DNA from: Bosea vestrisii
GTDB lineage: Bacteria; Pseudomonadota; Alphaproteobacteria; Rhizobiales; Beijerinckiaceae
DNA: 64,000 nt
Direction: 5' to 3'
Assembly: GCF_030144325.1 (NCBI RefSeq)
Contig: NZ_CP126308.1
Span: 308,255 to 372,254 of the forward strand
Positions 26,454 to 35,434 of the stretch are shown piece after piece; position 1 is the first letter of the stretch; each line of letters starts with the position of its first letter. A program made the translations under genes and the position numbers. The notes beneath the pieces are model-generated. The model did not search any database. It was given only the letters and a program-made list of their open reading frames with translations, and was not told the origin of the DNA.

Positions 26454-27407
26454 TTACGCGTTTGAGAAAGCGGCCACGGGCGCCAGCAACTCACGGTCGG
26501 CGCTGAGCAAGCGGCGCGCTGAGGCTGCGCCGCACTTTGCGAAGAGTCCACGCGCCCCTGCATAGGCGCAGTTGGCCGCGGCCAAACGTTGACCAGCGAC
26601 AACGCCTTCCAGCAGATCGTCCATGGCCAGTGACTGCGTGCCGCGTCCGCGCTCGACGATCCAGTCAATGATACCCACACTGACCATGTCGCCGGACCCA
26701 CAGGTATCCGTCACCTTAGGAGCCTGAACTGCGGCCGACCACTTCGACTGCTCACCTTGGCGTAGTTCGAGGCCATCAACGCCGTACGTCACTACCAGAA
26801 TAGCGCCGTCCTTGAGGGGGACGGTTTCCAAACGTGCCGCGAGACGGTCAGACGAGTATTTCAGAATGTGGCTGCAGGTCACCGCTCGTTCGAACAGGTC
26901 CTGGTCATCGATGCTCGACGGCTCAAAATATACAATTGCGCCCGCCCTACTGGCTCGCTCCATGGCATCCACGATGGGCGCCGATATACGGTCCGCGTAA
27001 AAGACAAGGCACGACTCAAAAATATCGGCGGCCACGCGAACCTGATCGTCGTCGATCGACGCGTACTTCGGCAGCTCTTCCTCAGTCTCCGGGCATGTGA
27101 AGCTGAACGAATGCGCCCCTGAGCCTGTGTCGAGCTTCTGAGCCAGAACAGGGGAAGCTCGCTCCTCAGAGCGGGAGATGTAGCGAGTGTCCGCACCCGC
27201 CCGTTCGAATTCCCCGATGAGACATTGGCCCACCGCGTCGTCACCCAAGGCGATGACCGGAACCACAGCGCGATCGAGCATCGCCAGAGACACCAGCACG
27301 TTTCCGCACGAGCCGCCGAGCGCCTCGAACGCCATCACATCGTCCTGGTAGACCCGATCGAGAACCGTGAAGCCGGTTCCAGCGACATCGACCCCGCTAT
27401 GCGTCAT
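26454..27407 (-). CDS. PfkB-family carbohydrate/nucleoside kinase
   Basis: A 317-residue ribokinase-fold kinase. The first signature is GGSCGN (31-36) and the ATP/anion-hole signature is DTCGSGD (234-240), with the catalytic Asp at 240; the usual DTxGAGD has Ser for Ala here. GGGAGGG lies about 9 bases before the ATG at 27407. Family members phosphorylate ribose, nucleosides or sugar phosphates. It is the last gene of a five-gene - strand operon with PRTase-like, ATPase, Rossmann-like and SIS-HAD genes, and probably phosphorylates a sugar or nucleoside intermediate of that pathway. The substrate is not readable. Confidence 0.88.
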   Translation of the reverse strand: MTHSGVDVAGTGFTVLDRVYQDDVMAFEALGGSCGNVLVSLAMLDRAVVPVIALGDDAVGQCLIGEFERAGADTRYISRSEERASPVLAQKLDTGSGAHSFSFTCPETEEELPKYASIDDDQVRVAADIFESCLVFYADRISAPIVDAMERASRAGAIVYFEPSSIDDQDLFERAVTCSHILKYSSDRLAARLETVPLKDGAILVVTYGVDGLELRQGEQSKWSAAVQAPKVTDTCGSGDMVSVGIIDWIVERGRGTQSLAMDDLLEGVVAGQRLAAANCAYAGARGLFAKCGAASARRLLSADRELLAPVAAFSNA

Positions 27408-27435
27408 ATGCCTGCCCTCCCAGGTTTCGATGGAT

Positions 27436-29378
27436 TCAAATTTCTATCGCATCCTTGCTTAGCACTAGTCCAACGTTGAGCCTGACAATCCCCATTTCAT
27501 CCGCGTCCAGCGCTTGCAGCAGGCGAAGTAGGGCGTCTGGTCCCCTTATTTCGGCTCCGAACAGTGACCAGCATGCACCGACCCGATCACACACTTCGTC
27601 AACGCTGATCCCCAGTGGTGTGCCGAGGAGGATATGATCATTGCCGGCCCTCCCCCGCTGTCACCGACACATAGAAACTTGGCATCCGCCGATTTGCTCC
27701 GCTTGGACAGAGCTTGCACCACTGCTGTCTTGCACGCGCTGGCGAGACAAATATCAAACGTGTGTGACGACTGAACGATCCGCAGATCGCCGGCGCCTCC
27801 AAACGCCTGCATAAACTCGCGCGCGAAGGACTCCGGTTCCCGGACGACCTCGAGGTCGATGGTGAGCTGAGGGCCGCTGTTTTTGAATTCCTGCTTGAAC
27901 AGAAGGCCGGGACTGTCCCCGATCCATTTTGCCACATCGGCGATCCGCGGCGAAACCGGGGGCTTCTGCTTCTTGATGTCCACACTCAACGGCTGAAGGT
28001 AGGCACCGTTGTAATACCCGATCAAAATGTCGCGGTGATGCTCCTCCGGGATAAGTGGACGAAGATCGTCGCCAGCAGACTTACCTCGGCCCGTCGCGAT
28101 CCCCAGCAGCAGTCCGAGTCCAAGAAGCCGACGGAGTTCGGTGATCAGCTCGTCTCGCGGCGGCCGGAATCGCCCCGCGTACGTTACGAGTGTGCCATCG
28201 TAGTCAAGGATCACTCCAGCGATGGCACTTGAGGACAGCCTCTCGGTGAACCCAAGGAACCGGGTCGTCAGATCCTCTTCGCGATTGCCGGGATGGTCGC
28301 GGCGGATAACGGCGGCCTGCTTCTGACGGACAGAGGGGTGTAGTCGCGCATTAACGACAGAAAGAGAAGGGGCATCGTAGATCGGGCGCGCAAAGGTGCC
28401 GGTTCCAGGCTTCCCGGGATCGATCCCTGACAGGCTCCCGAGCGCCTCCACAATAGTCAGCCCACGGAGAATCCCGAGCGCGTTCTGAAGGCGCCCGCAA
28501 TTTCCATGGTCCAACGACGACACAGCGCAAATCGCTGGAACCTGCGTTGCGATATCTGCCCAGACCTCCATCGTCTCGGTGCCGGTCAACGCGATAATGG
28601 CGGTGTCATGGGCCCGCTTGTGCAACCAGACGTGTCGGCCGTGCGCGAAGTTCCGAAAATCCGTTCTTTGAACGGCGCAAACCGCGCACTCCCATAGCGA
28701 CGTTTCAACGAGTGTCCCGATGGATGATAGGCGCGGATCTTCCAGAACGAGCAGCGTCGAACGCCCCGCAAACGGCGCCAGCAATTCCCGCATCGCCTCT
28801 CGTCGCGGCCCGTTCAGGATCTCCCGCGCAGCATCTCCGTAGGCCCTGGGCAACTCGTCTCCCACCGGGAATTCGGTGGCCTGATCGAATGCAAGGAGAA
28901 GAGCAGTGACAGCTCCGACAAGCGAATGCGTTGCGAGGAAGCCATCCTTCGGATCCCGCACGGGCACGATATGCACTTGAGCGGTGGGCTGGCCTGCGGC
29001 AGCTGCTACCAGCAGGCTGTCAGGCTTGCTGGTGACAATCTGGATCGAGGCAGCACCGCGTGCCACTGCCGCGTCGAATGCGGCCAGGATGTCGGGGTTT
29101 TCTCCATTCGCGGTGAAAAGCCAGACCTGCGTGGAAGCCAATGATGTCGACTCGATCACCATCTCCAAGGGGGTCTGTACCGAAGTCGGAGAACCGCCAA
29201 CAGTCAGCCGGCACCTCGCCAGGTACGCAGCCGCAACAGCGGACCCGCCCGACCCGACAGCGATGGCGGGAGACAGCAACCCCTTCCTCAGAGCCTGGCT
29301 CAATGCACTGAGCTCCGCGTGCGAAACGGCTTCGACCGTTTGCATGAGAGCATCAAGCTTCTCAGAAAAAACCGTCAT
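27436..29378 (-). CDS. SIS sugar isomerase-HAD phosphatase fusion, frame interrupted near the 3' end
   Basis: A fusion of an N-terminal double SIS region (about residues 30-160 with AVGSGGSAVAAAYLA, and 200-330) and a C-terminal HAD phosphatase beginning with VILDYDGTLV (nucleophile Asp392). SIS domains bind phosphosugars and often isomerise them; HAD domains remove phosphate. In the first frame the protein leaves the HAD pattern after FLCVGDSGG. One frame over, the sequence continues AGNDHILLGTPLGISVDEVC and ends at a TGA at 27436, restoring HAD motif IV. The break lies in CCCTCCCCC (27648-27656), where one base is missing. The restored product would be about 647 residues. It is the fourth gene of the operon. 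Confidence 0.82.
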
Positions 29379-29387
29379 GCTCGCGCC

Positions 29388-30506
29388 TCAGACGGCCTCT
29401 GGTTCGGGGGCAGGTTCTTGCTGTTTGTAACTGGCGTATATCGGCCCATGGAGCCACACATGCACCGTCATGTCCGCGTGGTGCTCATGCCCATTGCCCA
29501 TATGGTCGAAGTCATACCGAAGCGTCTCGACGTACTGAACGAGCAGATTGTGTTCGATGGCGGCCATCATGGCGCCAGCCGCCATCACCTTGCTCCCCAA
29601 CGGTGAAAGAATAATTTGAGGCTCGAATATGCCGTCCACCGTGCGATCATATCGCTCCTTCAGGGTCGAAATCGTCCGATACGAGTCGAGCGGATTCCGC
29701 TCCGAAACATAGATCAAGTCCCGCGAGTCGAAGTCCCATTCATCCGTTAGCTGCGTGAGAAATTCTGTCAGTAGCTCGTCCGCTCGCCGTGGATTACGAG
29801 CAGGGAACGGCAGCAGCGGACAAATTTTGTAGACATCGTTGTGGCTCGCGCGAATTTTCTGCAGCTTGGCGGCTGATCCGTGCGCGAGGTGCGGCAACCA
29901 GATGCGAGCCACTGGCTTCGAAGCATATTCGACATTGATGCCGGCGAATCCGCGGACGTTGATCACCTGCGGCGACGGCTCGCCTAGAATCCTGGCATCG
30001 AGCTCGGGATTGGATGCGATCATCAAATGGAAGTTGAGGTTGTCGTCTCGCTCACAGTGTTCGAGGCAAAAGCGCGCTGCCGGAAAGGCGATGCCTAGAG
30101 AAAGGGCGCTCATATCCAGGACGACATCGGTCAGCTCTTCCGGCCACTCAAATCTCGCAAGCGTATCGCTCAGCCGCTGCCCGGCGACCGGGGCCCCGTC
30201 CTCAGCGAAGATTTGGATCTGCTGAACAACTCCATTCGGCACCAAACTTAGAAGCTCTTGCTCGTTCGTATCCGCTTCTGTCGTCAGGTTTGCAGCTGGA
30301 TCGCCGCGCTCCTCACGAAGAAAAAGCGCGTGCAGTCGCGGCCCCATCGCAGCGGCGAGTTTTTCGGCGACACGCCGAGCCCGGGGATCGAAGCCCGCTC
30401 CCGCGATCAGAAGACACCGGGTCTTTGGGTCAGAGAAGTGCTCTTTTACGAAAACATCAACGCGCTCGTCGAAATGCGTGATGCAATTGCTCCAGTGGTC
30501 GCGCAT
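29388..30506 (-). CDS. Unknown Rossmann-like protein, possibly CARF/SAVED-related
   Basis: A 372-residue soluble protein I cannot assign firmly. Strand-turn CLLIAGAGFDPRARRVAEKL (residues 31-50) looks like the first strand, loop and helix of a Rossmann-like fold. Near the C-terminus, IILSPLGSKVMAAGAMMAA (about 298-316) followed by LLVQYVETL resembles the G-[ST]-K loop and helix of CARF-type nucleotide-sensing domains. The middle holds DVVLDMSALSLGIAFP. The gene lies 7 bases after the AAA ATPase gene and 9 bases before the SIS-HAD gene, so it belongs to the same unit. A role as sensor or as enzyme on a nucleotide is possible; both are inference. Confidence 0.6.
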   Translation of the reverse strand: MRDHWSNCITHFDERVDVFVKEHFSDPKTRCLLIAGAGFDPRARRVAEKLAAAMGPRLHALFLREERGDPAANLTTEADTNEQELLSLVPNGVVQQIQIFAEDGAPVAGQRLSDTLARFEWPEELTDVVLDMSALSLGIAFPAARFCLEHCERDDNLNFHLMIASNPELDARILGEPSPQVINVRGFAGINVEYASKPVARIWLPHLAHGSAAKLQKIRASHNDVYKICPLLPFPARNPRRADELLTEFLTQLTDEWDFDSRDLIYVSERNPLDSYRTISTLKERYDRTVDGIFEPQIILSPLGSKVMAAGAMMAAIEHNLLVQYVETLRYDFDHMGNGHEHHADMTVHVWLHGPIYASYKQQEPAPEPEAV

Positions 30507-30513
30507 GTTCGCC

Positions 30514-32421
30514 TCAGACTTCGTCGATAACGCGGGAGAGCGTTTCGGCGTCCCATTCGAGAAACCCGCCGCGATTGAGCGTAAGCCCGTAGGAAAGGCA
30601 GACAGGCCCCGCTAGCTCCAACAGGCACCAAGATTTGCCGCCCTGCCCGTAGCTGCGGACAGCAACCAGCGCACCGTAGGCGACGGCGAATTTCAGCACG
30701 AGCGAGGCCTCGCCGTCGTTCAGAAGCCGTTCCACTTCTTCGTCGGGAATCCCAATCGCGTTCGCGCCATAGCCGAGCGGAGCATTGGGCTGCAGCGACT
30801 TCTCCAGGCAGGCGCTCGCAATATTCGCGATCAGTCCTCGGATCTTTTTTATGAATGGGAAATTCCAGCCCCCGATGATCGCGTCCGCCTTTTCCTTCAG
30901 CGCGGCCTGTTGCTGCGCCGGCGTCAATGCGGGATCCTGGTTTCGGATGGCCTTGGTCTCCATCCTGTCGACCAGCGCGCCCGCCAGCTGAAGGAACAGC
31001 TCAGCGTTTTCGTTGCTCGCATCGCAAAGTGCGTCGAGCCCGTAATGAAACGGCCGCTGAAACTCAGAGTGGAGATACAGGCGAGCAGCCCCAGCAATAT
31101 CCGCATCAGCCTTGAGGGGCTTTTTCGTCTCGGGCCCGTCATCACCAAACAGGCTCGGCGTGACCGATCTTAGCCTGACGGCATATCGGTTCAGCAGGAC
31201 ACGGCTCATCCCGAGCTGTACGTCCTCACCGACATCTGATGACTGCGCTCCCTTTGAGTATCGCAATACAATGTCGTCAATTTTCAAACGCCGCCCTTGC
31301 GGAATTTCCAGGCTGTTTTGCTCGCGGGAAACCTTGCGCTTCAGCTCCTCGAATTTGCCGGCGGGCAACGCGGGTGGCTCGGAACTGAGCAAGTCGCTGA
31401 AACGCGAAAAATTGCGAGCCTCCAGTGTCTCCACATGCCTAAGGTAGCGATCGGCCATGCCAGCCGCCATTTTGCGGAATTGGCTCCGCTCAATGCGCCT
31501 TTGTGTGGGGCTTTGCATGGCAATCGCGATGAAGTCTCTGTCGGGCTTCACTCCGGGATGCTCATCGACGAGCTTTGATTGGAAGACCGCTCCTGGCGAC
31601 AAGGCGTCCATCCGCATCATCATCCACCGTCCGATCCTGATCTCGCGGCGGGTAAGGGCTCTGAAGAGCCCATCCAGCTGATCCGGATGCAGGCTGTGAA
31701 CGTCGTCCAGGATAACGAGCGGCTTCAGCCGCGCCGCCTTTCCATTCCAATCGATTTCGATTTCCCGCAGCACCTCGAACGGCTGGTATGGTGAGCTTGC
31801 GTCAACAGAGAGGTCCTCGATCCGCGGCGGCACCAGCCGTGCACCGATGTCGTAGATTGCCCTCTCGACGGCCCTGGCGCGATCAAGCATCGCCATCGCA
31901 TCGCTACCGCCGATCTGTTCGAGCTGGGAGGTCGCGTCATCGCGCGCAATCAGGCGAACGCCAGAGAGCTCGCGGCGACCATTAGCCGTCAGGTTCCTAA
32001 ACAAGGCCAGGATCGCCCGCGCCTGGATCAGCGAGAGCAGCAGCTTGTTTTTGACTGTTTCGTCATAGGGGAGCTCCCAGAAGTCGCGATATTCGGACTC
32101 CATCGGAAGGCGGACAGCTGCGACTTGGGGAATGAGCTTATCGATGAAGCCGCTCTTGGAAAGCGCGGCAGCAAGCGTGCGACTGTTCTCGCTGCTTTGA
32201 TCCCGAACGATCGCTTCAACCATTCGAAATTCGACCAGGCTTGCCATCATGGTCTTGCCACTGCCTGGACTGCCGACGACACGCACCGGCATTTCAAACA
32301 GCCGCGCCTTGTCAGGATTATTGCCGACAAACGTGATCAAGGGCTCGGGACTGACGATCGACAGAAACGCCGATGCATCCCGAATATACTCGGTCGCTCG
32401 CCGCAGAAATGGATTAGCCAT
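30514..32421 (-). CDS. AAA+ ATPase, ORC/CDC6-like
   Basis: A 635-residue P-loop ATPase. I take the ATG at 32421 (MANPFLRRATEY); upstream in-frame residues are Arg-rich translation of the preceding gene end. Walker A is GSPGSGKT (residues 50-57) and Walker B is PLVILDDVHSL (Asp239-Asp240), with RIGRWMMMRMDAL following as a likely sensor strand. The DDVHSL pattern and the layout resemble ORC/CDC6-like AAA proteins that, as I recall, occur with PRTase-like proteins in predicted conflict loci. The C-terminal third is helical and unassigned. It sits 5 bases after the PRTase-like gene and probably acts as an NTP-dependent sensor or switch. Confidence 0.75.
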   Translation of the reverse strand: MANPFLRRATEYIRDASAFLSIVSPEPLITFVGNNPDKARLFEMPVRVVGSPGSGKTMMASLVEFRMVEAIVRDQSSENSRTLAAALSKSGFIDKLIPQVAAVRLPMESEYRDFWELPYDETVKNKLLLSLIQARAILALFRNLTANGRRELSGVRLIARDDATSQLEQIGGSDAMAMLDRARAVERAIYDIGARLVPPRIEDLSVDASSPYQPFEVLREIEIDWNGKAARLKPLVILDDVHSLHPDQLDGLFRALTRREIRIGRWMMMRMDALSPGAVFQSKLVDEHPGVKPDRDFIAIAMQSPTQRRIERSQFRKMAAGMADRYLRHVETLEARNFSRFSDLLSSEPPALPAGKFEELKRKVSREQNSLEIPQGRRLKIDDIVLRYSKGAQSSDVGEDVQLGMSRVLLNRYAVRLRSVTPSLFGDDGPETKKPLKADADIAGAARLYLHSEFQRPFHYGLDALCDASNENAELFLQLAGALVDRMETKAIRNQDPALTPAQQQAALKEKADAIIGGWNFPFIKKIRGLIANIASACLEKSLQPNAPLGYGANAIGIPDEEVERLLNDGEASLVLKFAVAYGALVAVRSYGQGGKSWCLLELAGPVCLSYGLTLNRGGFLEWDAETLSRVIDEV

Positions 32422-32426
32422 GTACC

Positions 32427-33548
32427 TTATCCGTGCCGATCGCGGCGATGGAACAGTGATCGCATCGGGTGCGCGCCGCCTTTTCCATCCGTGTCCGCCC
32501 ACAAAAGAGGGATGCTATTGTTGGGAGTGTTATGCTCTAAGACAATCGGCAACGCGCAGTCGGCATAACCGAACGCCATAGTTGTCTGCCCATTTTCTTC
32601 GCAGTGCTTTCTGAGTCGCTCAAACAATTGATTGTCATAATACTTCGTGCATAGATTGATCATCGCTCCGTCGGTGGCCGGAGACACCGGCAAGGTTGTC
32701 GGCAGCAGCAACCCTTCAGAGATCGCCCAGCTGCCGTATGTGCGCTGCTCCCACGCCTCGGCAGCCTTCAATCGATCGTTCAAATTTTTCTTGGCTTGCG
32801 CACTTGATATATAATGATGAATATGAAGATCGAAATTATCGACGATCGGAAATTGTTCTTTCAATTCATTCTTTGCATTAACGATTATATCGTTGAATTT
32901 CTTTAGCTTACCCTTCCACTTCCCTCCCACGTTTCGAATAAACGTTGTGCCAGACGCTGTAAAATCATCGATCAAATACACGCTGTCGAACTTCTCGCCG
33001 GGCTGCATACCCTGATCGCCTTCGAGATTCTCGGCCAGATCTCGCCATTTATCGAAATCCACATTAAGTATCGGCACAACCTGCTCTTGCGAGAGACGCC
33101 CAGAGTTCGCGCGGCGCAATACGTCGATGCGACTCCCATCGCTCATACCGACGAACAAGGTCTTCCGCAGACGCTTGCGAAACGTTTCGGCCCCTTTTTT
33201 TGTGGCCCACACATCGTAGGCGGGGATTCCCAGGTCTTGCCCAACGATCTGGCGCAAGTTCGGGGTCAGAATTTCGGGAACGAAAGCTTCGATGAGGCAC
33301 TGCATCTCAGCAACCGAAATGTAAACGAGACGCTCGCGGATAAAGCGGAATGCGACCTCACGGTCTTCCGGCTCAAATTGCTTCAGCCAGGTCGCCAAAC
33401 TTTCGACAAAACGAATGCCAGCCCTGAAATCCGAATAACTATCGTATTTCACCGTGCTCATAAGCCGAAGCCACGCATACTCCCGGGTCGCCTCGCTCTG
33501 CGAATCGTCGGCCCAGCCCATAATCTCAGCGATGAGGCTGAGCGCCAT
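32427..33548 (-). CDS. Phosphoribosyltransferase-like protein
   Basis: A protein of about 373 residues with the PRPP-binding signature VYLIDDFTASGTTF (residues 190-203, acidic pair Asp194-Asp195) of type I phosphoribosyltransferases. The N-terminal 140 residues are helical and not part of the minimal enzyme; the C-terminal part includes LHIHHYISSAQAKKN. The start is uncertain: ATG 33548 is used, TTG 33584 would add 12 residues, and neither has a clear ribosome site. It is the first gene of the five-gene operon and is relatively AT-rich near 32800-32900. The base that would be ribosylated is unknown, and some such proteins in conflict systems may cleave rather than build nucleotides. Confidence 0.78.
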   Translation of the reverse strand: MALSLIAEIMGWADDSQSEATREYAWLRLMSTVKYDSYSDFRAGIRFVESLATWLKQFEPEDREVAFRFIRERLVYISVAEMQCLIEAFVPEILTPNLRQIVGQDLGIPAYDVWATKKGAETFRKRLRKTLFVGMSDGSRIDVLRRANSGRLSQEQVVPILNVDFDKWRDLAENLEGDQGMQPGEKFDSVYLIDDFTASGTTFIRNVGGKWKGKLKKFNDIIVNAKNELKEQFPIVDNFDLHIHHYISSAQAKKNLNDRLKAAEAWEQRTYGSWAISEGLLLPTTLPVSPATDGAMINLCTKYYDNQLFERLRKHCEENGQTTMAFGYADCALPIVLEHNTPNNSIPLLWADTDGKGGAHPMRSLFHRRDRHG

Positions 33549-33961
33549 ACGGTTATTCAAGCATCCCCCTACGAACTGCGGCAATCGATTGTGTTTTGAG
33601 TCCGGACCGCAATGCCCTTCCGACGCGACAAAGGCTTATTATCGGAATGATTCGTATCGTTGCACAAGCGATGCGGGAATTCTTGAATACTGTGGGGCAC
33701 CGCTGCAAAAGGCTCCGAGCAAGAAAGCGACCCGTCGACCTGTAAAGCAGCCTCCGCACCCTTGGCCTTTGAGGAGTACGCTCGGTTAGCCTGCCCGAAA
33801 CCGGACGCTCCAGACGTCAGGAAGGGGCCAAACTTCCCCGTCCGCGAGCTTACGTCGTGGTTTCAGTCCCGTTCAATATGAATGCGCCAGCATGCGGCCG
33901 CCCAACTTAAGTTCCATAATCTTCCTTATGCGAATGCGTCTTCCCAGCGCAAAGTTAAAAT
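33549..33961. other. Intergenic stretch at island right edge
   Basis: About 410 bases between the PRTase-like gene and the GntR stub, lower in GC than the flanks. It should contain the promoter of the - strand operon, but I cannot pick convincing -35/-10 boxes. No reading frame here is supported. Confidence 0.4.
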
Positions 33962-34192
33962 GTCTCACCGTGGCAGGCGCTGAAGAACCACATCAGCGTG
34001 GGCATGAAGCTTCATGGCCTCTCGCTGTTGGGGCCAGCAGGCGGGCTGGCCGGGGTGCTGGGTGAGCACGGCGCCATTTTTGCTGCGATCCGCGACCGAC
34101 GGAAGGATGATGCGCGTCATGCGATGCGCAATCATATCCAAGGTTCCTGCAACCGCCTGTTCGAGGGCAAGGTTCTCGACTTGGCATTGTGA
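33962..34192 (+). pseudogene. 3' remnant of a GntR-family (FCD) regulator
   Basis: From 33962 one frame reads SPWQALKNHISVGMKLH, then GEHGAIFAAIRDRRKDDARHAMRNHI and a stop at 34192. This is the last part of an FCD ligand-binding domain, with the H-x-I-x-AI-x-RD-x-A-x-M-x-H-I pattern. The HTH domain and most of the FCD domain are absent, and upstream sequence is unrelated. The gene was therefore cut, most simply by arrival of the island to its left. It may once have regulated the furoate-type operon downstream. Confidence 0.75.
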
Positions 34193-34451
34193 GGAACTGT
34201 CAGTGAGACTGCCCTTCCGGGTTTTGCATCCGATTTCCAGCAGTGGCGCAGAATGTCCACAACGAGAGTTCGTGCGAGACTGGACCCCGCGAGCGTACAC
34301 ACCAGACGGCCGCTTGCGGCGGGCACTTGCATGGGTCAATGCTTGTCCCCAAACTGGGAAGCATTACCTAGGCTGGTCACGAAAATCTGGCCCAAGTGCA
34401 AGTGACAGTGCGAAAACACAGGCACCTGCGCGAACTCGGCAAGGAAACGGC

Positions 34452-35297
34452 ATGTCTGATGCCTTGCGCATCGCGCATGGAGCCTTCGGGCGGGTGGCGC
34501 TGCTTGACATGGACCGAAGTCTGGTCCGGCACGCGCACCCCCATTGCCATGTCCTGCTCAAGGTCGATGGCGACGACACCCAGTTCCTGGTCGGCGACGA
34601 TGTCGCGCCCCTGACCGATGATCTCGCCGTGCTGGTCAATGCCTGGGCGAGCCATGCCTATATCCACGATCCGCGCCGGAAGAATGCGCTGATTTTGGCG
34701 CTTTATATCGAGCCCGGCTGGCTGCGCAGCTTCAGGCCAAACTGGGCGGCGAGCGGTGCTCCGGGCTTCTTCGAGCACTCGGCCGGCGAGGTCACGGCCC
34801 ATATCCGCCAGACGGCGCTCGATCTCGCAGCCGAGATGGTTCACGAGCCCGGCGCATCGCGCCGGCAGGAGGACCTGCTGTCGGAGCTAATGATCGCGGT
34901 GATCGAGCGCTTCACGCCCTGGCGCACCATCGGCGCGTCGCTGCGCGAAATCGCCCGCGCCAATTCGATCGACTGGCGCGTCGGCCGCGCCATCTCGCTG
35001 ATGCGGAGCGATCCGGCTGCCTCGCCAAGTGTCGACAAGCTGGCGAAGGAGGCCGGTCTTTCGCGCGCGCATTTCTTCCGCGTCTTCGAGGATTCGACCG
35101 GCGTGACGCCACATGTCTTCCTGAACGTCGTCAAGGTCGAGATGGCGGTGGGGGCAATCGTCGAGGGCGACGAAACCTTCTCGGCGATCTCGGACCGACT
35201 CGGCTTCAGCGTGCCTGCCCATTTCACCCGCTTCTTCCGCGATCATTGCAGCGTCGCGCCGAGCGCCTTCAGGCAGGTGGCGCGGCTGGGCAGGTAG
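34452..35297 (+). CDS. AraC-family transcriptional regulator
   Basis: A 281-residue regulator. The ATG at 34452 has AAGGAAACGG upstream. The N-terminal cupin-like sensing part contains VRHAHPHCHVLLKVDG, typical of AraC proteins. The C-terminal double HTH (about residues 185-280) contains VDKLAKEAGLSRAHFFRVFEDSTGVTPHVF, represented by its LSRAHFFR core, and the second motif FSVPAHFTRFFRDHCSVAPSAFR. It is transcribed toward the hmf-like operon 137 bases away and is its likely activator. Confidence 0.92.
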   Translation: MSDALRIAHGAFGRVALLDMDRSLVRHAHPHCHVLLKVDGDDTQFLVGDDVAPLTDDLAVLVNAWASHAYIHDPRRKNALILALYIEPGWLRSFRPNWAASGAPGFFEHSAGEVTAHIRQTALDLAAEMVHEPGASRRQEDLLSELMIAVIERFTPWRTIGASLREIARANSIDWRVGRAISLMRSDPAASPSVDKLAKEAGLSRAHFFRVFEDSTGVTPHVFLNVVKVEMAVGAIVEGDETFSAISDRLGFSVPAHFTRFFRDHCSVAPSAFRQVARLGR

Positions 35298-35434
35298 GCC
35301 GCCTTCCGCCGTCTCCGTTATTTTGAGACTTTTCGGTAAGTCGCGAGACCCTGCGGGATCGCGCGACGACCGCTGATCGCCGAGTCTCCTGCCCCAGACG
35401 CCCTTCAAGAGTGCGTCATCGGGAGTAGGCGTCG

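Noticed and set aside
24602..33548. Flanking direct repeats (att sites) of the island
   Set aside because: I found only 12-base matches, which are expected by chance in a window of this size, and no tRNA or integrase.
34193..34451. Upstream extension of the AraC protein into the region after the GntR stub
   Set aside because: The in-frame text is Arg/Ser rich and unlike AraC N-termini; ATG 34452 has a good AAGGA site.
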